Made by a program: the position numbers and the translations under genes. A stretch of 42,500 bases of DNA from Nitrospirota bacterium. GTDB taxonomy: Bacteria > Nitrospirota > Nitrospiria > Nitrospirales > Nitrospiraceae. Positions within the stretch are counted from its first letter, which is position 1. Each line of letters begins with the position of its first letter. Of the stretch, positions 33,917-41,653 are shown piece after piece. The DNA is taken from contig JAUXQT010000038.1 of assembly GCA_030682135.1 (NCBI GenBank), positions 1 through 42,500 of the forward strand, read 5' to 3'. The notes under the pieces were generated by a model. The model was given only the letters and a program-made list of their open reading frames with translations, ran no database searches and was not told the origin of the DNA.

Positions 33917-34180
33917 ATGGGAAAACGAGTCCTGTATGTGGGAGGACTCCCGGACAAGGTCTCGGACTGCGAGCTACGTGGTCTGTTCGCCTCCTATGGA
34001 CTGGTCGCCAGAGCCTATGTGGTCCGCTTCAAACATACAGGAAAGTCTGCCGGATACGGATTCGTCGAAATGGGGTCCGGGGAACAAGCCTTGAGCGCCG
34101 TGGTCGCCCTTGAAGGCACAGAATGGGAGGGACACCTCCTCAGGCTTTACGTGACTCCCTACGCAAACCAACCAGCCTAA
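33917..34180 (+). CDS. RRM-type RNA-binding protein
   Basis: An 87-residue protein made of one RNA recognition motif. RNP2 is V-L-Y-V-G-G-L-P near residues 5-12 and RNP1 is S-A-G-Y-G-F-V-E-M near 44-52, with the aromatic residues needed for RNA stacking. Length and layout match the bacterial Rbp family that in cyanobacteria is induced by cold. It begins 21 bases after the desaturase stop, behind GAAGGGAATC, so the two are probably co-transcribed. It differs from the second RRM protein at 34821 in lacking a glycine-rich tail. Confidence 0.9.
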   Translation: MGKRVLYVGGLPDKVSDCELRGLFASYGLVARAYVVRFKHTGKSAGYGFVEMGSGEQALSAVVALEGTEWEGHLLRLYVTPYANQPA

Positions 34181-34210
34181 CCTCGAACACGTCTTGGAGA
34201 AAGAATCACC

Positions 34211-34513
34211 ATGGGCCGTACCAACTTAGACCCGATCATGACCTTTCCCGATGGGTCGCACCTCTTGATCAGCACAGCCTGTTCAAAAGAGGGCAATTTC
34301 TCCTGCGCCCTCTACATGGCAACCATTGAAGCTGATGATCGAGGAGCCTTCCGCGTCGTCTCCAACCATCTCGCAGCAGCCACCTGCCTCGTGGCGCAAG
34401 AAGATGCCTATAACCATGCCCAGCGCCTCTACCCGCGTTCGGCTGAGACGATGAAAAAGCCTCCCTATCTCATTTGGCCTGGTCCCGGTCCAACCGGAAA
34501 CGCAGATGTATAG
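34211..34513 (+). CDS. Hypothetical protein between two RRM genes
   Basis: A 100-residue soluble protein that I do not recognise. It begins M-G-R-T-N-L-D-P-I-M-T-F-P-D-G-S-H-L-L-I-S-T-A-C and contains C-A-L-Y-M-A-T-I-E-A-D-D-R-G-A-F-R-V-V-S-N-H, which looks like an antiparallel sheet, then a helix with A-Q-E-D-A-Y-N-H-A-Q-R-L-Y. Two or three cysteines are present without a metal motif. GGAGAAAG stands before the ATG. It lies 30 bases after the first RRM gene on the same strand, so it probably belongs to the desaturase-RRM transcript. Confidence 0.75.
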   Translation: MGRTNLDPIMTFPDGSHLLISTACSKEGNFSCALYMATIEADDRGAFRVVSNHLAAATCLVAQEDAYNHAQRLYPRSAETMKKPPYLIWPGPGPTGNADV

Positions 34514-34820
34514 AACCGCCAACTGAATCGATCGCTCAAGCCCTCGCGTTCCATTCCTCCTTACACAGGGCCCCACCACGCTGAAGAAATAGGCGCTATA
34601 GCTTTTCCCTTGCGTCTCTGTTAAGGTGTTCCTGTTTCATGCGGCGGGCCTCGCATGAAACAGCAAATAGAACGGCCCATCACCGATATTGTTGTTGCCG
34701 AGAATCTGATCGGAAGTTCGACCCAAGCCGCTCCATTGTTCGCGTCTTCGGCCCGTTCCTTCCCCTCGTGTGTTCGTTCTCGAGTCGCAGACAATATCAA
34801 TTTCAGAAGGAGGAACCCCC
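34514..34820. other. Leader region of the glycine-rich RRM gene
   Basis: About 300 bases without a credible gene. It holds a perfect 12-bp hairpin, CTGTTTCATGCG / CGCATGAAACAG (34632-34663), then about 150 unstructured bases before AGAAGGAGG and the ATG. The layout recalls long structured leaders of cold-shock genes. Confidence 0.5.
34632..34663 (+). promoter_or_regulatory. Perfect hairpin in the RRM gene leader
   Basis: CTGTTTCATGCG (34632-34643) pairs with CGCATGAAACAG (34652-34663) around an eight-base loop. It has no T-run, so it is more likely a leader RNA structure or protein-binding site than a terminator. Confidence 0.5.
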
Positions 34821-35159
34821 ATGGGTTCAAAACTTTATGTCGGCGGGTTGCCGTATGCGGCAACTGAATCACAGCTCACCACCCTCTTTGCCGCGCATGG
34901 CACCGTCGAGTCTGCGCGCGTGATCACGGACAAGTTCACCGGGCAATCACGAGGCTTCGGCTTCGTCGAGATGGCCACACAGGAAGAAGCCAAGGCCGCG
35001 ATTGCGGCGTTGAACGGCTCACAGATGGACGGACGTCCCCTGACTGTCAATGAAGCCAAGCCACAAGAACCACGCACCGGCGGCGGTAGCGGTGGTGGCG
35101 GTGGTCGTTTTGGCGGCGGTGGCGGCGGTGGCGATCGCGGCGGTCGCAGCCGCTTCTAA
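34821..35159 (+). CDS. RRM-type RNA-binding protein with glycine-rich tail
   Basis: A 112-residue protein with one RNA recognition motif (RNP2 K-L-Y-V-G-G-L-P at about 4-11; RNP1 S-R-G-F-G-F-V-E-M at about 42-50) and a glycine/arginine-rich tail from about residue 86. This is the layout of cyanobacterial and plant cold-induced RNA-binding proteins that act as RNA chaperones. The ATG at 34821 has AAGGAGG at ideal distance; the frame could start at 34770 but would then include the ribosome site. A strong terminator follows, so this is the end of the plus-strand block. Confidence 0.93.
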   Translation: MGSKLYVGGLPYAATESQLTTLFAAHGTVESARVITDKFTGQSRGFGFVEMATQEEAKAAIAALNGSQMDGRPLTVNEAKPQEPRTGGGSGGGGGRFGGGGGGGDRGGRSRF

Positions 35160-35185
35160 CGAAGCGCTTACCAGCAGAAGCTGTA

Positions 35186-35219
35186 GAAGGGGCGCTTCGC
35201 GAGAAGCGCCCCTTCATGT
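35186..35219 (+). terminator. Intrinsic terminator behind the glycine-rich RRM gene
   Basis: GAAGGGGCGCTTC pairs perfectly with GAAGCGCCCCTTC around a GCGA loop, followed by ATGTTTT. It is one of the clearest terminators in the window. Confidence 0.8.
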
Positions 35220-35300
35220 TTTAGCCCTGTACCCTCTCTCAATTATTTACCCCTCGCTCCAATTCATCGTAACGCACGTCCATTCACTAGACGCTGCCTG

Positions 35301-36101
35301 CTAACGCTTCCACCCCGACAACACACACCGTTGCGCAATAAGTGGCGTGAAGCTTTCCACATCTTCAGACACCTTTGTCATGACTTCATTCGCCAATCTG
35401 TGATCGTCAAAACATTCGTAGGCATCATCAAGAAATCCACCCCGAAGCAGCGGGTGCTGAAGAAACGCCTGCCCCGCTCCAGTTGCCACCTCCAAAGGAT
35501 ACTCAGCCACCGAAATGCGAGTGAGATCAAGCCGTTCCAGCCAACCACGAACGTCTTCGGCCGACGGCCGTTCAGCAATGTAGACCTCAAGCCGACGGCG
35601 CTCAGCTAAGAGTCCACCAACAGCCATCTCTTGGTCGATCCGACGCCAAAGTGAATCAAACGTGCCCAGCGAAGGAAATGTCAGCACCAGCTGACCTCCG
35701 GACTTGAGATGCTCCAGTAATCCCTGGATGACCTCGAAACGGTTCGGGCGGAAAAACATGACAGACAGGTTGCCCGTAATGCGATCGAAACAGGGCAGCT
35801 GCGAAGGCAAGGCACGCATATCCTGGCACTCAAACCGTAGCCACGGAAGCTGTGCGCCTTGGATGAGTCGCGCATTTTCCACCTGGCGCCCACTAAGATC
35901 GACAGCCAAGACTTGCCCGGTGGGCCCCACCTGCTCTGCTAAATAGAACGCAGGGATCCCATGCCCGGAAGCAATGTCAAGAACGTGCAGGCCAGGACGA
36001 AGATCTACATGCTGCAACAACGACTCAGCAAAGGGAGTGGACCAATGGTCTTGGGACGGGAGAGACCACCGGGATCTCACATCAGTCGTGCGTTCGCTCA
36101 T
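35301..36101 (-). CDS. SAM-dependent class I methyltransferase
   Basis: A 266-residue methyltransferase. Motif I for S-adenosylmethionine is V-L-D-I-A-S-G-H-G-I-P-A-F-Y-L-A (about 39-54), followed by the acidic V-D-L-S-G-R-Q-V end of strand 2 and a later D-R-I-T-G-N-L-S-V-M-F-F-R-P. The C-terminal 90 residues contain E-R-R-R-L-E-V-Y-I and a helical cap that may bind substrate. Related proteins include UbiE-like and small-molecule methyltransferases; the substrate is not predictable. The ATG at 36101 follows GAGGGAGCGCTTT; an upstream start at 36149 is less likely. It is convergent with the RRM genes. Confidence 0.85.
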   Translation of the reverse strand: MSERTTDVRSRWSLPSQDHWSTPFAESLLQHVDLRPGLHVLDIASGHGIPAFYLAEQVGPTGQVLAVDLSGRQVENARLIQGAQLPWLRFECQDMRALPSQLPCFDRITGNLSVMFFRPNRFEVIQGLLEHLKSGGQLVLTFPSLGTFDSLWRRIDQEMAVGGLLAERRRLEVYIAERPSAEDVRGWLERLDLTRISVAEYPLEVATGAGQAFLQHPLLRGGFLDDAYECFDDHRLANEVMTKVSEDVESFTPLIAQRCVLSGWKR

Positions 36102-36282
36102 AAAGCGCTCCCTCTCTCGTAATGGTGGCCCACCATGCCAAGATGCCACAACCTGGACTACCAGTCCGTTTCACGAAGCGTCACCCATGACCGCCCAGTG
36201 CAGCCAAGACTCTTAGCAGAAACACTTCGCAGGATTATTCTGAGAGGGCCGTGAAAGAAAGGACGTCACCGCGGATTCGGCA

Positions 36283-36313
36283 GGGTCAGGCGAATAGGCG
36301 CCACACCTGACCC
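36283..36313 (-). terminator. Hairpin behind a small minus-strand gene
   Basis: GGGTCAGG and CCTGACCC pair over eight bases around a 15-base loop just downstream of the small gene at 36323-36520. No T-run is present, so termination is uncertain. Confidence 0.35.
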
Positions 36314-36322
36314 CCCTGAGAC

Positions 36323-36520
36323 CTACGAGGGTTTCGGCTGGCGTTTCACATGTAGGCCCTTGTCGCTCTTGCTCAGCGGTTTACTGGACTCGCCTTCAGA
36401 GAGAATGTCCTCAATCTGGGACTCGCTGCAGGTAAGATCGCCATCGACAACTTTCCGTATGTGAGTGCCGGCCGGCTTGGCTGCGGCATGAACCTTCTTA
36501 TCTTTGGCATCGTCCGACAT
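36323..36520 (-). CDS. Small polar hypothetical protein
   Basis: A 65-residue hydrophilic protein that I do not recognise. It begins M-S-D-D-A-K-D-K-K-V-H-A-A-A-K-P-A-G, has a central I-R-K-V-V-D-G-D-L-T-C-S-E-S-Q-I-E-D-I-L with a single cysteine, and ends in a basic, Ser-rich stretch. It is probably largely disordered. The ribosome site (AAGAAAGAG) is weak and distant. The gene stands alone between the methyltransferase and another small protein gene; a hairpin lies just behind it. Confidence 0.55.
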   Translation of the reverse strand: MSDDAKDKKVHAAAKPAGTHIRKVVDGDLTCSESQIEDILSEGESSKPLSKSDKGLHVKRQPKPS

Positions 36521-36699
36521 GATGACTATACTCTTTCTTGGTGAATAGGTGCTGCAGTAAAGCAGGACATCTACGGCGATAACATATTATCCAGCGAGAC
36601 TATGAGAGGAGGATCCTCCCATGACCAGCAGGCTGATTGCTCGGCGACGCATCCAGAGGAGGCACTTCGATGATGCCGCACAATCTGAAGATGCGCGCA

Positions 36700-36894
36700 C
36701 TACACTCCGGCGGACACGGCAGCCGCACTCTGAAGCGGCGGAACGACTGCAGCTGGCGCTGTCTGCATAGACGCCTTCAGCTCATCAATCGCCTTCGCAA
36801 CATCTTCTTCAGTCGATCCAAAACGATCGCCCATCACCTTCACGGCCTGGGTGATCGCCTTCTTCATTTTCACAATCTGTTCTTCCGGTGTCAT
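36700..36894 (-). CDS. Small helical hypothetical protein
   Basis: A 64-residue protein that I do not recognise. The first 43 residues form an obvious amphipathic helical region (E-E-Q-I-V-K-M-K-K-A-I-T-Q-A-V-K-V-M, then E-E-D-V-A-K-A-I-D-E-L-K-A-S-M), followed by an Ala/Pro/Val tail. AAAGGAG is seven bases before the ATG, so translation is likely. No signal peptide or membrane helix is visible. It belongs to a series of isolated small genes on this side of the window. Confidence 0.65.
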   Translation of the reverse strand: MTPEEQIVKMKKAITQAVKVMGDRFGSTEEDVAKAIDELKASMQTAPAAVVPPLQSAAAVSAGV

Positions 36895-37246
36895 GACGTC
36901 TCTCCTTTAAATATTATTCGGGACCTATAACAAGAGGCCTGCTGCTCGTCCATGGCATTTTGTGTCCCGCAACAAACCGGTCTACTTCGGTCATGGTGCA
37001 CACACGATCGCCCCAGCACATCCCGCATGCGTCGAACTAGGAGCGGCGGAGACTGGGAGATCAGACGCGCGGGAAGGACACAACTGGCGCGAGGGATAGA
37101 ACAGTCAGCGAGGCTCAATACAAAACAGCCCTATGCTAGACGCCATAAAGAACCTGGTCAAGAGCTATTAACAGGATGTCAGGCGTTCCACCAGCGCCAC
37201 AGATCACGGCCCTTGACGTGAGAGAAGCGAGACGGTTTCAACTATG
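36895..37246. other. Gap holding a dispersed repeat
   Basis: No gene is supported. A stretch of about 80 bases (37041-37121) is repeated in diverged form at 41654-41740. Confidence 0.5.
37041..37121. repeat. Dispersed 80-bp repeat, copy 1
   Basis: Begins GAGCGGCGGAGAC and ends GCTCAATAC; shares GGCGGAGAC, ATCAGACGC, ACAGTC.GCG and GGCTCAATAC with 41654-41740, with a small length difference in the middle. The nature of the repeat is unknown. Confidence 0.6.
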
Positions 37247-37609
37247 CTAATGATCTAATTCGTATCGCACGGCGCCGAGCAGCTGAGGCATGCTAAACGG
37301 CTTCCGAAACGTCTGTCGTGCTCCGAGAAGTTTTGCGACATCTAACACGTTCTTTTCCCCTCCCGCGCCTGAGATAGCGACTACCTTGGCGTTGAGGAAT
37401 TCACGCGTCAGCTCCAGAAGCATATCCAGCCCGTTCAACTCTGGCATGAGGATGTCTGTGATGACCAAGTCCGCCGGTTTCCGGCGATACAACTCAAGCC
37501 CCTGGCGGCCGTTGGCAGCCTCCGTGACCTCATACCCTGCCGCTTCCAGAGCGGAACGGAGAAGAATACGGATGGACTCTTCATCATCGATGATCAGAAT
37601 CGTCGCCAT
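37247..37609 (-). CDS. Single-domain response regulator (CheY-like)
   Basis: A 120-residue receiver domain with no output domain. The acidic pocket is D8-D9-E10 and the phosphoacceptor is Asp52 in V-I-T-D-I-L-M-P-E-L-N-G; the switch residues are S-G-A-G and the Lys in F-R-K-P-F near the C-terminus. It would relay phosphate from a histidine kinase to another protein or act in a phosphorelay; no kinase is near. The start at 37609 (M-A-T-I-L-I-I-D-D) is the usual one, although the frame is open to 37657. Confidence 0.92.
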   Translation of the reverse strand: MATILIIDDEESIRILLRSALEAAGYEVTEAANGRQGLELYRRKPADLVITDILMPELNGLDMLLELTREFLNAKVVAISGAGGEKNVLDVAKLLGARQTFRKPFSMPQLLGAVRYELDH

Positions 37610-37691
37610 GATACGAAACACTCCCGTGGCTTTCGATAAGAAGGACAATCCTTGCACCGTACATATGAATCACGTGCGCAACGCCGTCCCC

Positions 37692-37841
37692 TTACGACTC
37701 CTCTTCTTCGATGCCATCGATGGAGGCTTTAATCCCCTCAACGAAGGCCTCAGGCTGGGCCAGTGCGCGCTCCGTGAGTTGAAACTCAGAGACCAACACA
37801 CCGTCTTTATCGACAATAATCAAGCGATATCCCAGCTTCAC
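37692..37841 (-). CDS. Small acidic hypothetical protein
   Basis: A 49-residue protein, read from a GTG start (37841) preceded by AGGGGA about eight bases upstream. The sequence K-L-G-Y-R-L-I-I-V-D-K-D-G-V-L-V-S-E-F-Q-L-T-E suggests a beta strand pair, followed by a helix and an acidic end (D-G-I-E-E-E-E-S). I do not recognise a family. The frame is open to 37976, so a longer protein of up to 94 residues is possible, but the extra part has little protein-like character. It is on the strand of the response regulator and 82 bases upstream of it. Confidence 0.45.
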   Translation of the reverse strand: MKLGYRLIIVDKDGVLVSEFQLTERALAQPEAFVEGIKASIDGIEEEES

Positions 37842-38045
37842 AACGACATCCCCTAGTGAGGCAACCCCATCTGCCACGAGACTACCACAGGAAGAAGTCT
37901 GACTTCGACGATGGGTCCTATAAGAAAGCATTTCTAATGGATGGCTGATGCGGCCAGCAGGTGCAGAGACAAACACACCGACTTCCGTCGCCGATCACAC
38001 AGGCACCCGCGAGACGAGGGCCCCACCCCTCGAAGGAGACCATCG

Positions 38046-38840
38046 CTAGCCTTCGTTACGATTGATCTCGATCGAAGCTCTAGACGCCAGCCGATCGCCC
38101 GCTCCCAATTTTCTGGTGAACAGCTCCAAGGCCATGTTGTAACAGATTCTGGCCGCAGCCGGGTCGTAACGAGGACCTTCGTCACGCAGAAAGGCATGTG
38201 CAGCATTGAACTCATGCCACTGGAAGTGCATACCGGCATCACTCAACGCGTTGTAAATCAGCGCACGCCCCTCCCGGGAAATATGAGGGTCCTGCCTGCC
38301 CCAAATCATCAGCAACTCACCCCTGATCTCGCCGATCCGGTCCAGGCTGTTGTCGTGCATGCCCTTGCCCAAACTGCGCTTATGAATATCCGTTGCATAG
38401 CAACAAGCGGCGGCTAACACGTCGGGCTGCATGGCTGCGCGAAACGCTAAATGCCCTCCAATGCACAATCCCATAACCCCCAGCTTGCCCGTGCATAATG
38501 GTGATGACTTGAGAAAGTCCAGCACGGCACGCGCATCGCCATCGTAACTCGACAATATCTTGGTCGTCTTGTGCCGATTGCCGCGCTCGGCGCCCGCCTC
38601 GTCGTAAGCTAGCACTGTGCCTGCCGGCTCCAGTTCATGGTAGATCTCGGGAACCGCTACCATAAATCCATGGCTCGCCAGCATCGCAGCTGCGCGCCGA
38701 ATGGGCCCCGTCACTTGGAAGATCTCCGAGTACAGCACCAGGCCAGGATATCGCCCCTCAGCCGCTGGCCGAAAGAGATACGTACGCATAGGCCCCGTGG
38801 GTGTGGGGATATCAGCCGAGTCGGTATCGTTGACGATCAT
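38046..38840 (-). CDS. Dienelactone hydrolase family protein
   Basis: A 264-residue alpha/beta hydrolase. The catalytic triad is visible as Cys126 in G-L-C-I-G-G-H, Asp184 in G-R-Q-D-P-H and His215 in N-A-A-H-A-F, and Glu39 in Y-S-E-I-F corresponds to the residue that controls the nucleophile in dienelactone hydrolases. Members open lactone or ester bonds in aromatic breakdown and in detoxification; the real substrate here is unknown. Length is slightly above the 235-residue type enzyme because of a C-terminal extension. It stands alone between small orphan genes. Confidence 0.9.
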   Translation of the reverse strand: MIVNDTDSADIPTPTGPMRTYLFRPAAEGRYPGLVLYSEIFQVTGPIRRAAAMLASHGFMVAVPEIYHELEPAGTVLAYDEAGAERGNRHKTTKILSSYDGDARAVLDFLKSSPLCTGKLGVMGLCIGGHLAFRAAMQPDVLAAACCYATDIHKRSLGKGMHDNSLDRIGEIRGELLMIWGRQDPHISREGRALIYNALSDAGMHFQWHEFNAAHAFLRDEGPRYDPAAARICYNMALELFTRKLGAGDRLASRASIEINRNEG

Positions 38841-39007
38841 GCCATGTTCCGATGCAGCAACAGAACACTCAGTCCTTATCGGTCAAAGATAGAACTGGCG
38901 AACGTCGACCGTGAGAGGTCACGGATGCATAACTTGTATCATGTTTCTCAAATAGGAAGTGGATGCCCGTGCGGCAAGAACCTTCTACCTCCCCCTACTG
39001 CCTATCG

Positions 39008-39412
39008 CTAGTACCCACGCCCACTGCCGCCGCGGCCCATCCGATCCAGCGGGAGCGCGTCATACCGAGCCTTTAAGTCTGGATGCCCGTTGAGATAGGC
39101 CTTGACGGACGCCTCATCTGCAAAAACATCCGGGCTCCGCTTCCGATATTCTTCAATCGACAGGTGATGCTTCGCCAAGACTGTGTTGAGCTTTGCATTG
39201 ATGTCCGCGCCCATCTCCTTCATCTGCTCTGGCGACGGACGCTGCCCTTCCTTGAACCGCTCCCCGCCTTGAAAATAGCTCGTCATCATCTCGCCGATCT
39301 CAATCCTGGCTTTCACAAACGATTCCACCTCGGCCGGATCCGCCGCATACCCGAACCCGGCGGACAACACGATACCCCATGCAATTCCTATCATGTACCG
39401 AGTCAACATCAT
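39008..39412 (-). CDS. Exported hypothetical protein with glycine-rich end
   Basis: A 134-residue protein with a signal peptide (M-M-L-T-R-Y-M-I-G-I-A-W-G-I-V-L-S-A-G-F-G-Y-A-A, cleavage probably near A24) and an all-helical mature domain of about 95 residues (E-V-E-S-F-V-K-A-R-I-E, then S-P-E-Q-M-K-E-M-G-A-D-I-N-A-K-L). It ends in G-R-G-G-S-G-R-G-Y. It is probably periplasmic. The start at 39412 follows GAAGGGATA; the frame is open to 39460 but the earlier residues would break the signal peptide. I cannot assign a family. Confidence 0.7.
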   Translation of the reverse strand: MMLTRYMIGIAWGIVLSAGFGYAADPAEVESFVKARIEIGEMMTSYFQGGERFKEGQRPSPEQMKEMGADINAKLNTVLAKHHLSIEEYRKRSPDVFADEASVKAYLNGHPDLKARYDALPLDRMGRGGSGRGY

Positions 39413-39883
39413 CGCCAATATCCCTTCGTAAGAAGATGGATGAACTACGCCTTCAATCAACGAACGCCATCATATCATCCAGGCCGATCAAAAACGGATA
39501 GGCAGAATACCTGTGCAGATGGGCCGGCCCATTCCTCAGTGAACAAGAATGAACACAACATTCCGGCACACCTGGCGAACATGTCCCTGTGAGACCGGGT
39601 ATATTCCCTCCATTATTCGCTATGACAGAGCTGCCTATGGTAGAGTACAAGTGTCTATGTTGAGCAAAGAATGTTGTGATTCCTTCCCTGTTGACGACGC
39701 CCAAGAACGGTCGCGCGAACTGTCTCGCCGTCTCTCCGTCAACGCCGTGCTGACTCATTTCGTGCTTAATTCGAGACCGCTCGCCGGGATAAGGCGCATC
39801 GTTGACATTTCCACCACCGTGGGATGCACGATGAAAAGACCGGCAGTTATTCTTCACTCCATATCGAATTACAGGGAGAGACC
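39413..39883. other. Gap between divergent small genes
   Basis: About 470 bases with no convincing gene. Open frames exist on both strands but have no protein-like composition or good ribosome sites. GAGAGACC just before 39884 belongs to the next gene. Confidence 0.4.
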
Positions 39884-40228
39884 ATGACTATGAATACCGT
39901 AAAACCTGCGCAGCCACGAACAGCCAAGGCCTGGGTTCGCATTCCCGATGGCACGAAGGTCAAACACCGTCATGAAGGACACATTGGATTTATCGATGGG
40001 CTTACCGAGATTGTCACCGGCCCCAACCGGAACCCGGATGGAAAAACGCAATATCGCATGAATATCGGTGCACCGGATCGCCAGCTCGTAACAGAAGACG
40101 ATTTGTCTATCCTGATCGACGATGAAGATCTCGTCATTATGTTGCGGCAGAAGGCACCCTATCGCCGCGCCGTCACACAATCGCTTCACAGTGTACTGGC
40201 AGCGGATCGCTTCATTAAACCGGCCTAG
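39884..40228 (+). CDS. Hypothetical protein
   Basis: A 114-residue soluble protein that I do not recognise. It has V-R-I-P-D-G-T-K-V-K-H-R-H-E-G-H-I-G-F-I-D-G-L-T-E-I-V near its N-terminus, which reads like a small beta-barrel with an SH3/KOW-like turn, and D-D-L-S-I-L-I-D-D-E-D-L-V-I-M-L near residue 80. AGGGAG is six bases before the ATG at 39884; the frame is open further upstream. The next small gene follows on the same strand after 83 bases. Confidence 0.7.
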   Translation: MTMNTVKPAQPRTAKAWVRIPDGTKVKHRHEGHIGFIDGLTEIVTGPNRNPDGKTQYRMNIGAPDRQLVTEDDLSILIDDEDLVIMLRQKAPYRRAVTQSLHSVLAADRFIKPA

Positions 40229-40311
40229 CAGCAGACCGCAGCGCGCGCGACATGCGAGACTGGCTGGCTGTTTCGGCATCCTGCTGGAGTCGGCTCAACT
40301 CGGAGGCAACC

Positions 40312-40560
40312 ATGACAGAGACCTGCTACGCCAAAGGCCAGAAAGTGATCTTGGTCACCAATCAGATCAAGAACGGCAAATGGCTATGCAAGTTTTCGAT
40401 TCCAGGATCCAGCCATCTCGACGGCGGCGTGGCAGGCCAGGATTCTTCGAAGGGCTACAACACCGAATGGGAAGCGCGAACCAACGCATTTCAGCGAGCC
40501 AAGCTCATGCTGGAAGGGCCTCAGGACGTCACGCGGGAGCGCCTTCCTAAACAATTCTGA
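40312..40560 (+). CDS. Hypothetical protein
   Basis: An 82-residue protein that I do not recognise. It contains Y-A-K-G-Q-K-V-I-L-V-T-N-Q-I-K-N-G-K-W-L-C-K-F-S-I, which looks like a beta sheet, and a C-terminal helix with W-E-A-R-T-N-A-F-Q-R-A-K-L-M-L-E-G-P. GGAGG lies just before the ATG at 40312, which sets the start 20 codons after the first possible one. It follows the previous small gene on the same strand; the two could form a short operon. A strong hairpin lies beyond it at 40754-40785. Confidence 0.72.
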   Translation: MTETCYAKGQKVILVTNQIKNGKWLCKFSIPGSSHLDGGVAGQDSSKGYNTEWEARTNAFQRAKLMLEGPQDVTRERLPKQF

Positions 40561-40753
40561 TGGCTAATATTTGTAGTTGGACCGTGAGAAAAACGCAGAC
40601 GAGTGCTGGCTGGGAAAACTTCCTTGTGGGCTCACGGATTTAAACGGCTCGAACAGCGGTCTCCCTCTCCCCAACGACCGCACTTATCCTACGCCCATCA
40701 AATCACAGAACAACGACTACTTCAGCAGACAGATACATTTGGCACGAAGCAGC

Positions 40754-40785
40754 CCTCCCGCATGATTCATGAACCGTGCGGGAGG
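40754..40785. terminator. Hairpin between convergent small genes
   Basis: CCTCCCGCA and TGCGGGAGG pair perfectly around a 14-base loop, between a plus-strand gene ending at 40560 and a minus-strand gene ending at 40803. It may terminate transcription in both directions, although no T-run is seen. Confidence 0.45.
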
Positions 40786-40802
40786 CGCTCAATGTCCGGC
40801 TA

Positions 40803-41147
40803 TTAGGCCCAGGTCCTGTGCAATTCGCTGACATGCTCGATTCCGCCCACTGCGCTAATCTCCCAACGGACATCGTCAGGAATCGTGACAACCCGCAACT
40901 CAGCACCATGGCCATTGGCGGCGATACCGAGCTCCTCCACAACTTGTGCCAACTTCAGGTCATCACGCGGAATCAGTATTCCGCACTGATTGAGGCTCGG
41001 CTCTCTCGGCGTCGCAGCCTCGGGCCAGTAGGCCCCGAGGTCCGTTTCCTTAAGCGCATCCAGCTGGCCCAGCTCACGTAATCGCAGAAATGCTTGGTGA
41101 CTCAGCGAAAACTTGTCGTAGCTCTTATTGATCACAATTTTCTTCAT
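40803..41147 (-). CDS. Hypothetical protein
   Basis: A 114-residue protein that I do not recognise by name. It begins M-K-K-I-V-I-N-K-S-Y-D-K-F-S-L-S-H-Q-A-F-L-R-L-R-E-L-G-Q and later has V-V-E-E-L-G-I-A-A-N-G-H-G-A-E-L-R-V-V-T-I-P-D-D-V-R-W-E-I-S, a mix of strands and helices typical of a small globular domain. AGGAAAGGA precedes the ATG. The ending H-V-S-E-L-H-R-T-W-A is conserved-looking (E-x-H-R-x-W). The neighbours are other small stress-type proteins. Confidence 0.78.
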   Translation of the reverse strand: MKKIVINKSYDKFSLSHQAFLRLRELGQLDALKETDLGAYWPEAATPREPSLNQCGILIPRDDLKLAQVVEELGIAANGHGAELRVVTIPDDVRWEISAVGGIEHVSELHRTWA

Positions 41148-41248
41148 ACACCGATCCTTTCCTCTCCCTTGTCAGGGCTCAGGTTGTCGCAATATTTGAT
41201 GGGCATGGGACCGGCTCTTCTATCCGCGCAATCAGGTTGCGTGATTCG

Positions 41249-41494
41249 TCAGGCTACCTTTACGGGATCGGCATACTTGCTCGTATAGTTCCCGGACCAA
41301 TGAGAATAACGACGGTTGGCCCATGTATTCACATCTCCGTTCTCAGTCGCGCCATATCGCTTCAACAAGACGGCTGTGAAGGTAACAAGGTTCCCCGCAA
41401 TTTCCAAAAGATCTGCGTCCGTAATCTTCACCCACTTCGCTTTGAGTGGCGCCTTGAGTTGTATCCAAAATGCTGAAAATTGTTCTTGATTCAT
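41249..41494 (-). CDS. CsbD-like small stress protein
   Basis: An 81-residue protein whose first part (Q-F-S-A-F-W-I-Q-L-K-A-P-L-K-A-K-W-V-K-I-T-D-A-D-L-L-E-I-A-G-N) matches the CsbD pattern of a general-stress protein that is helical and of unknown molecular role. The later part, with Y-G-A-T-E-N-G-D-V-N-T-W-A-N-R-R-Y, is less typical. The ATG at 41494 has AGAGGAA upstream; the frame is open to 41623. Expression under stress is expected by family but no regulatory site is identified here. Confidence 0.7.
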   Translation of the reverse strand: MNQEQFSAFWIQLKAPLKAKWVKITDADLLEIAGNLVTFTAVLLKRYGATENGDVNTWANRRYSHWSGNYTSKYADPVKVA

Positions 41495-41653
41495 CTGACG
41501 TTCCTCTCTTGCGTGGTGTAATGACAACTGTACACATTGATTCACCCGATGTGTCACAAAGGTTTGGCCCGTCATAGTCAGACCGCTGTTTCTGCCAGAG
41601 ACAGCGGTCGTGCGCCACAACAAGATGCGTCAACCAATAGGCACTCTGGCGTA

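Noticed and set aside
39453-39887. Open frames on both strands between two small genes
   Set aside because: They overlap each other, lack ribosome sites and have no protein-like composition.
40754-40785. Hairpin as the end of a group II intron
   Set aside because: No reverse transcriptase or domain V-like structure is nearby; treated as a plain hairpin.
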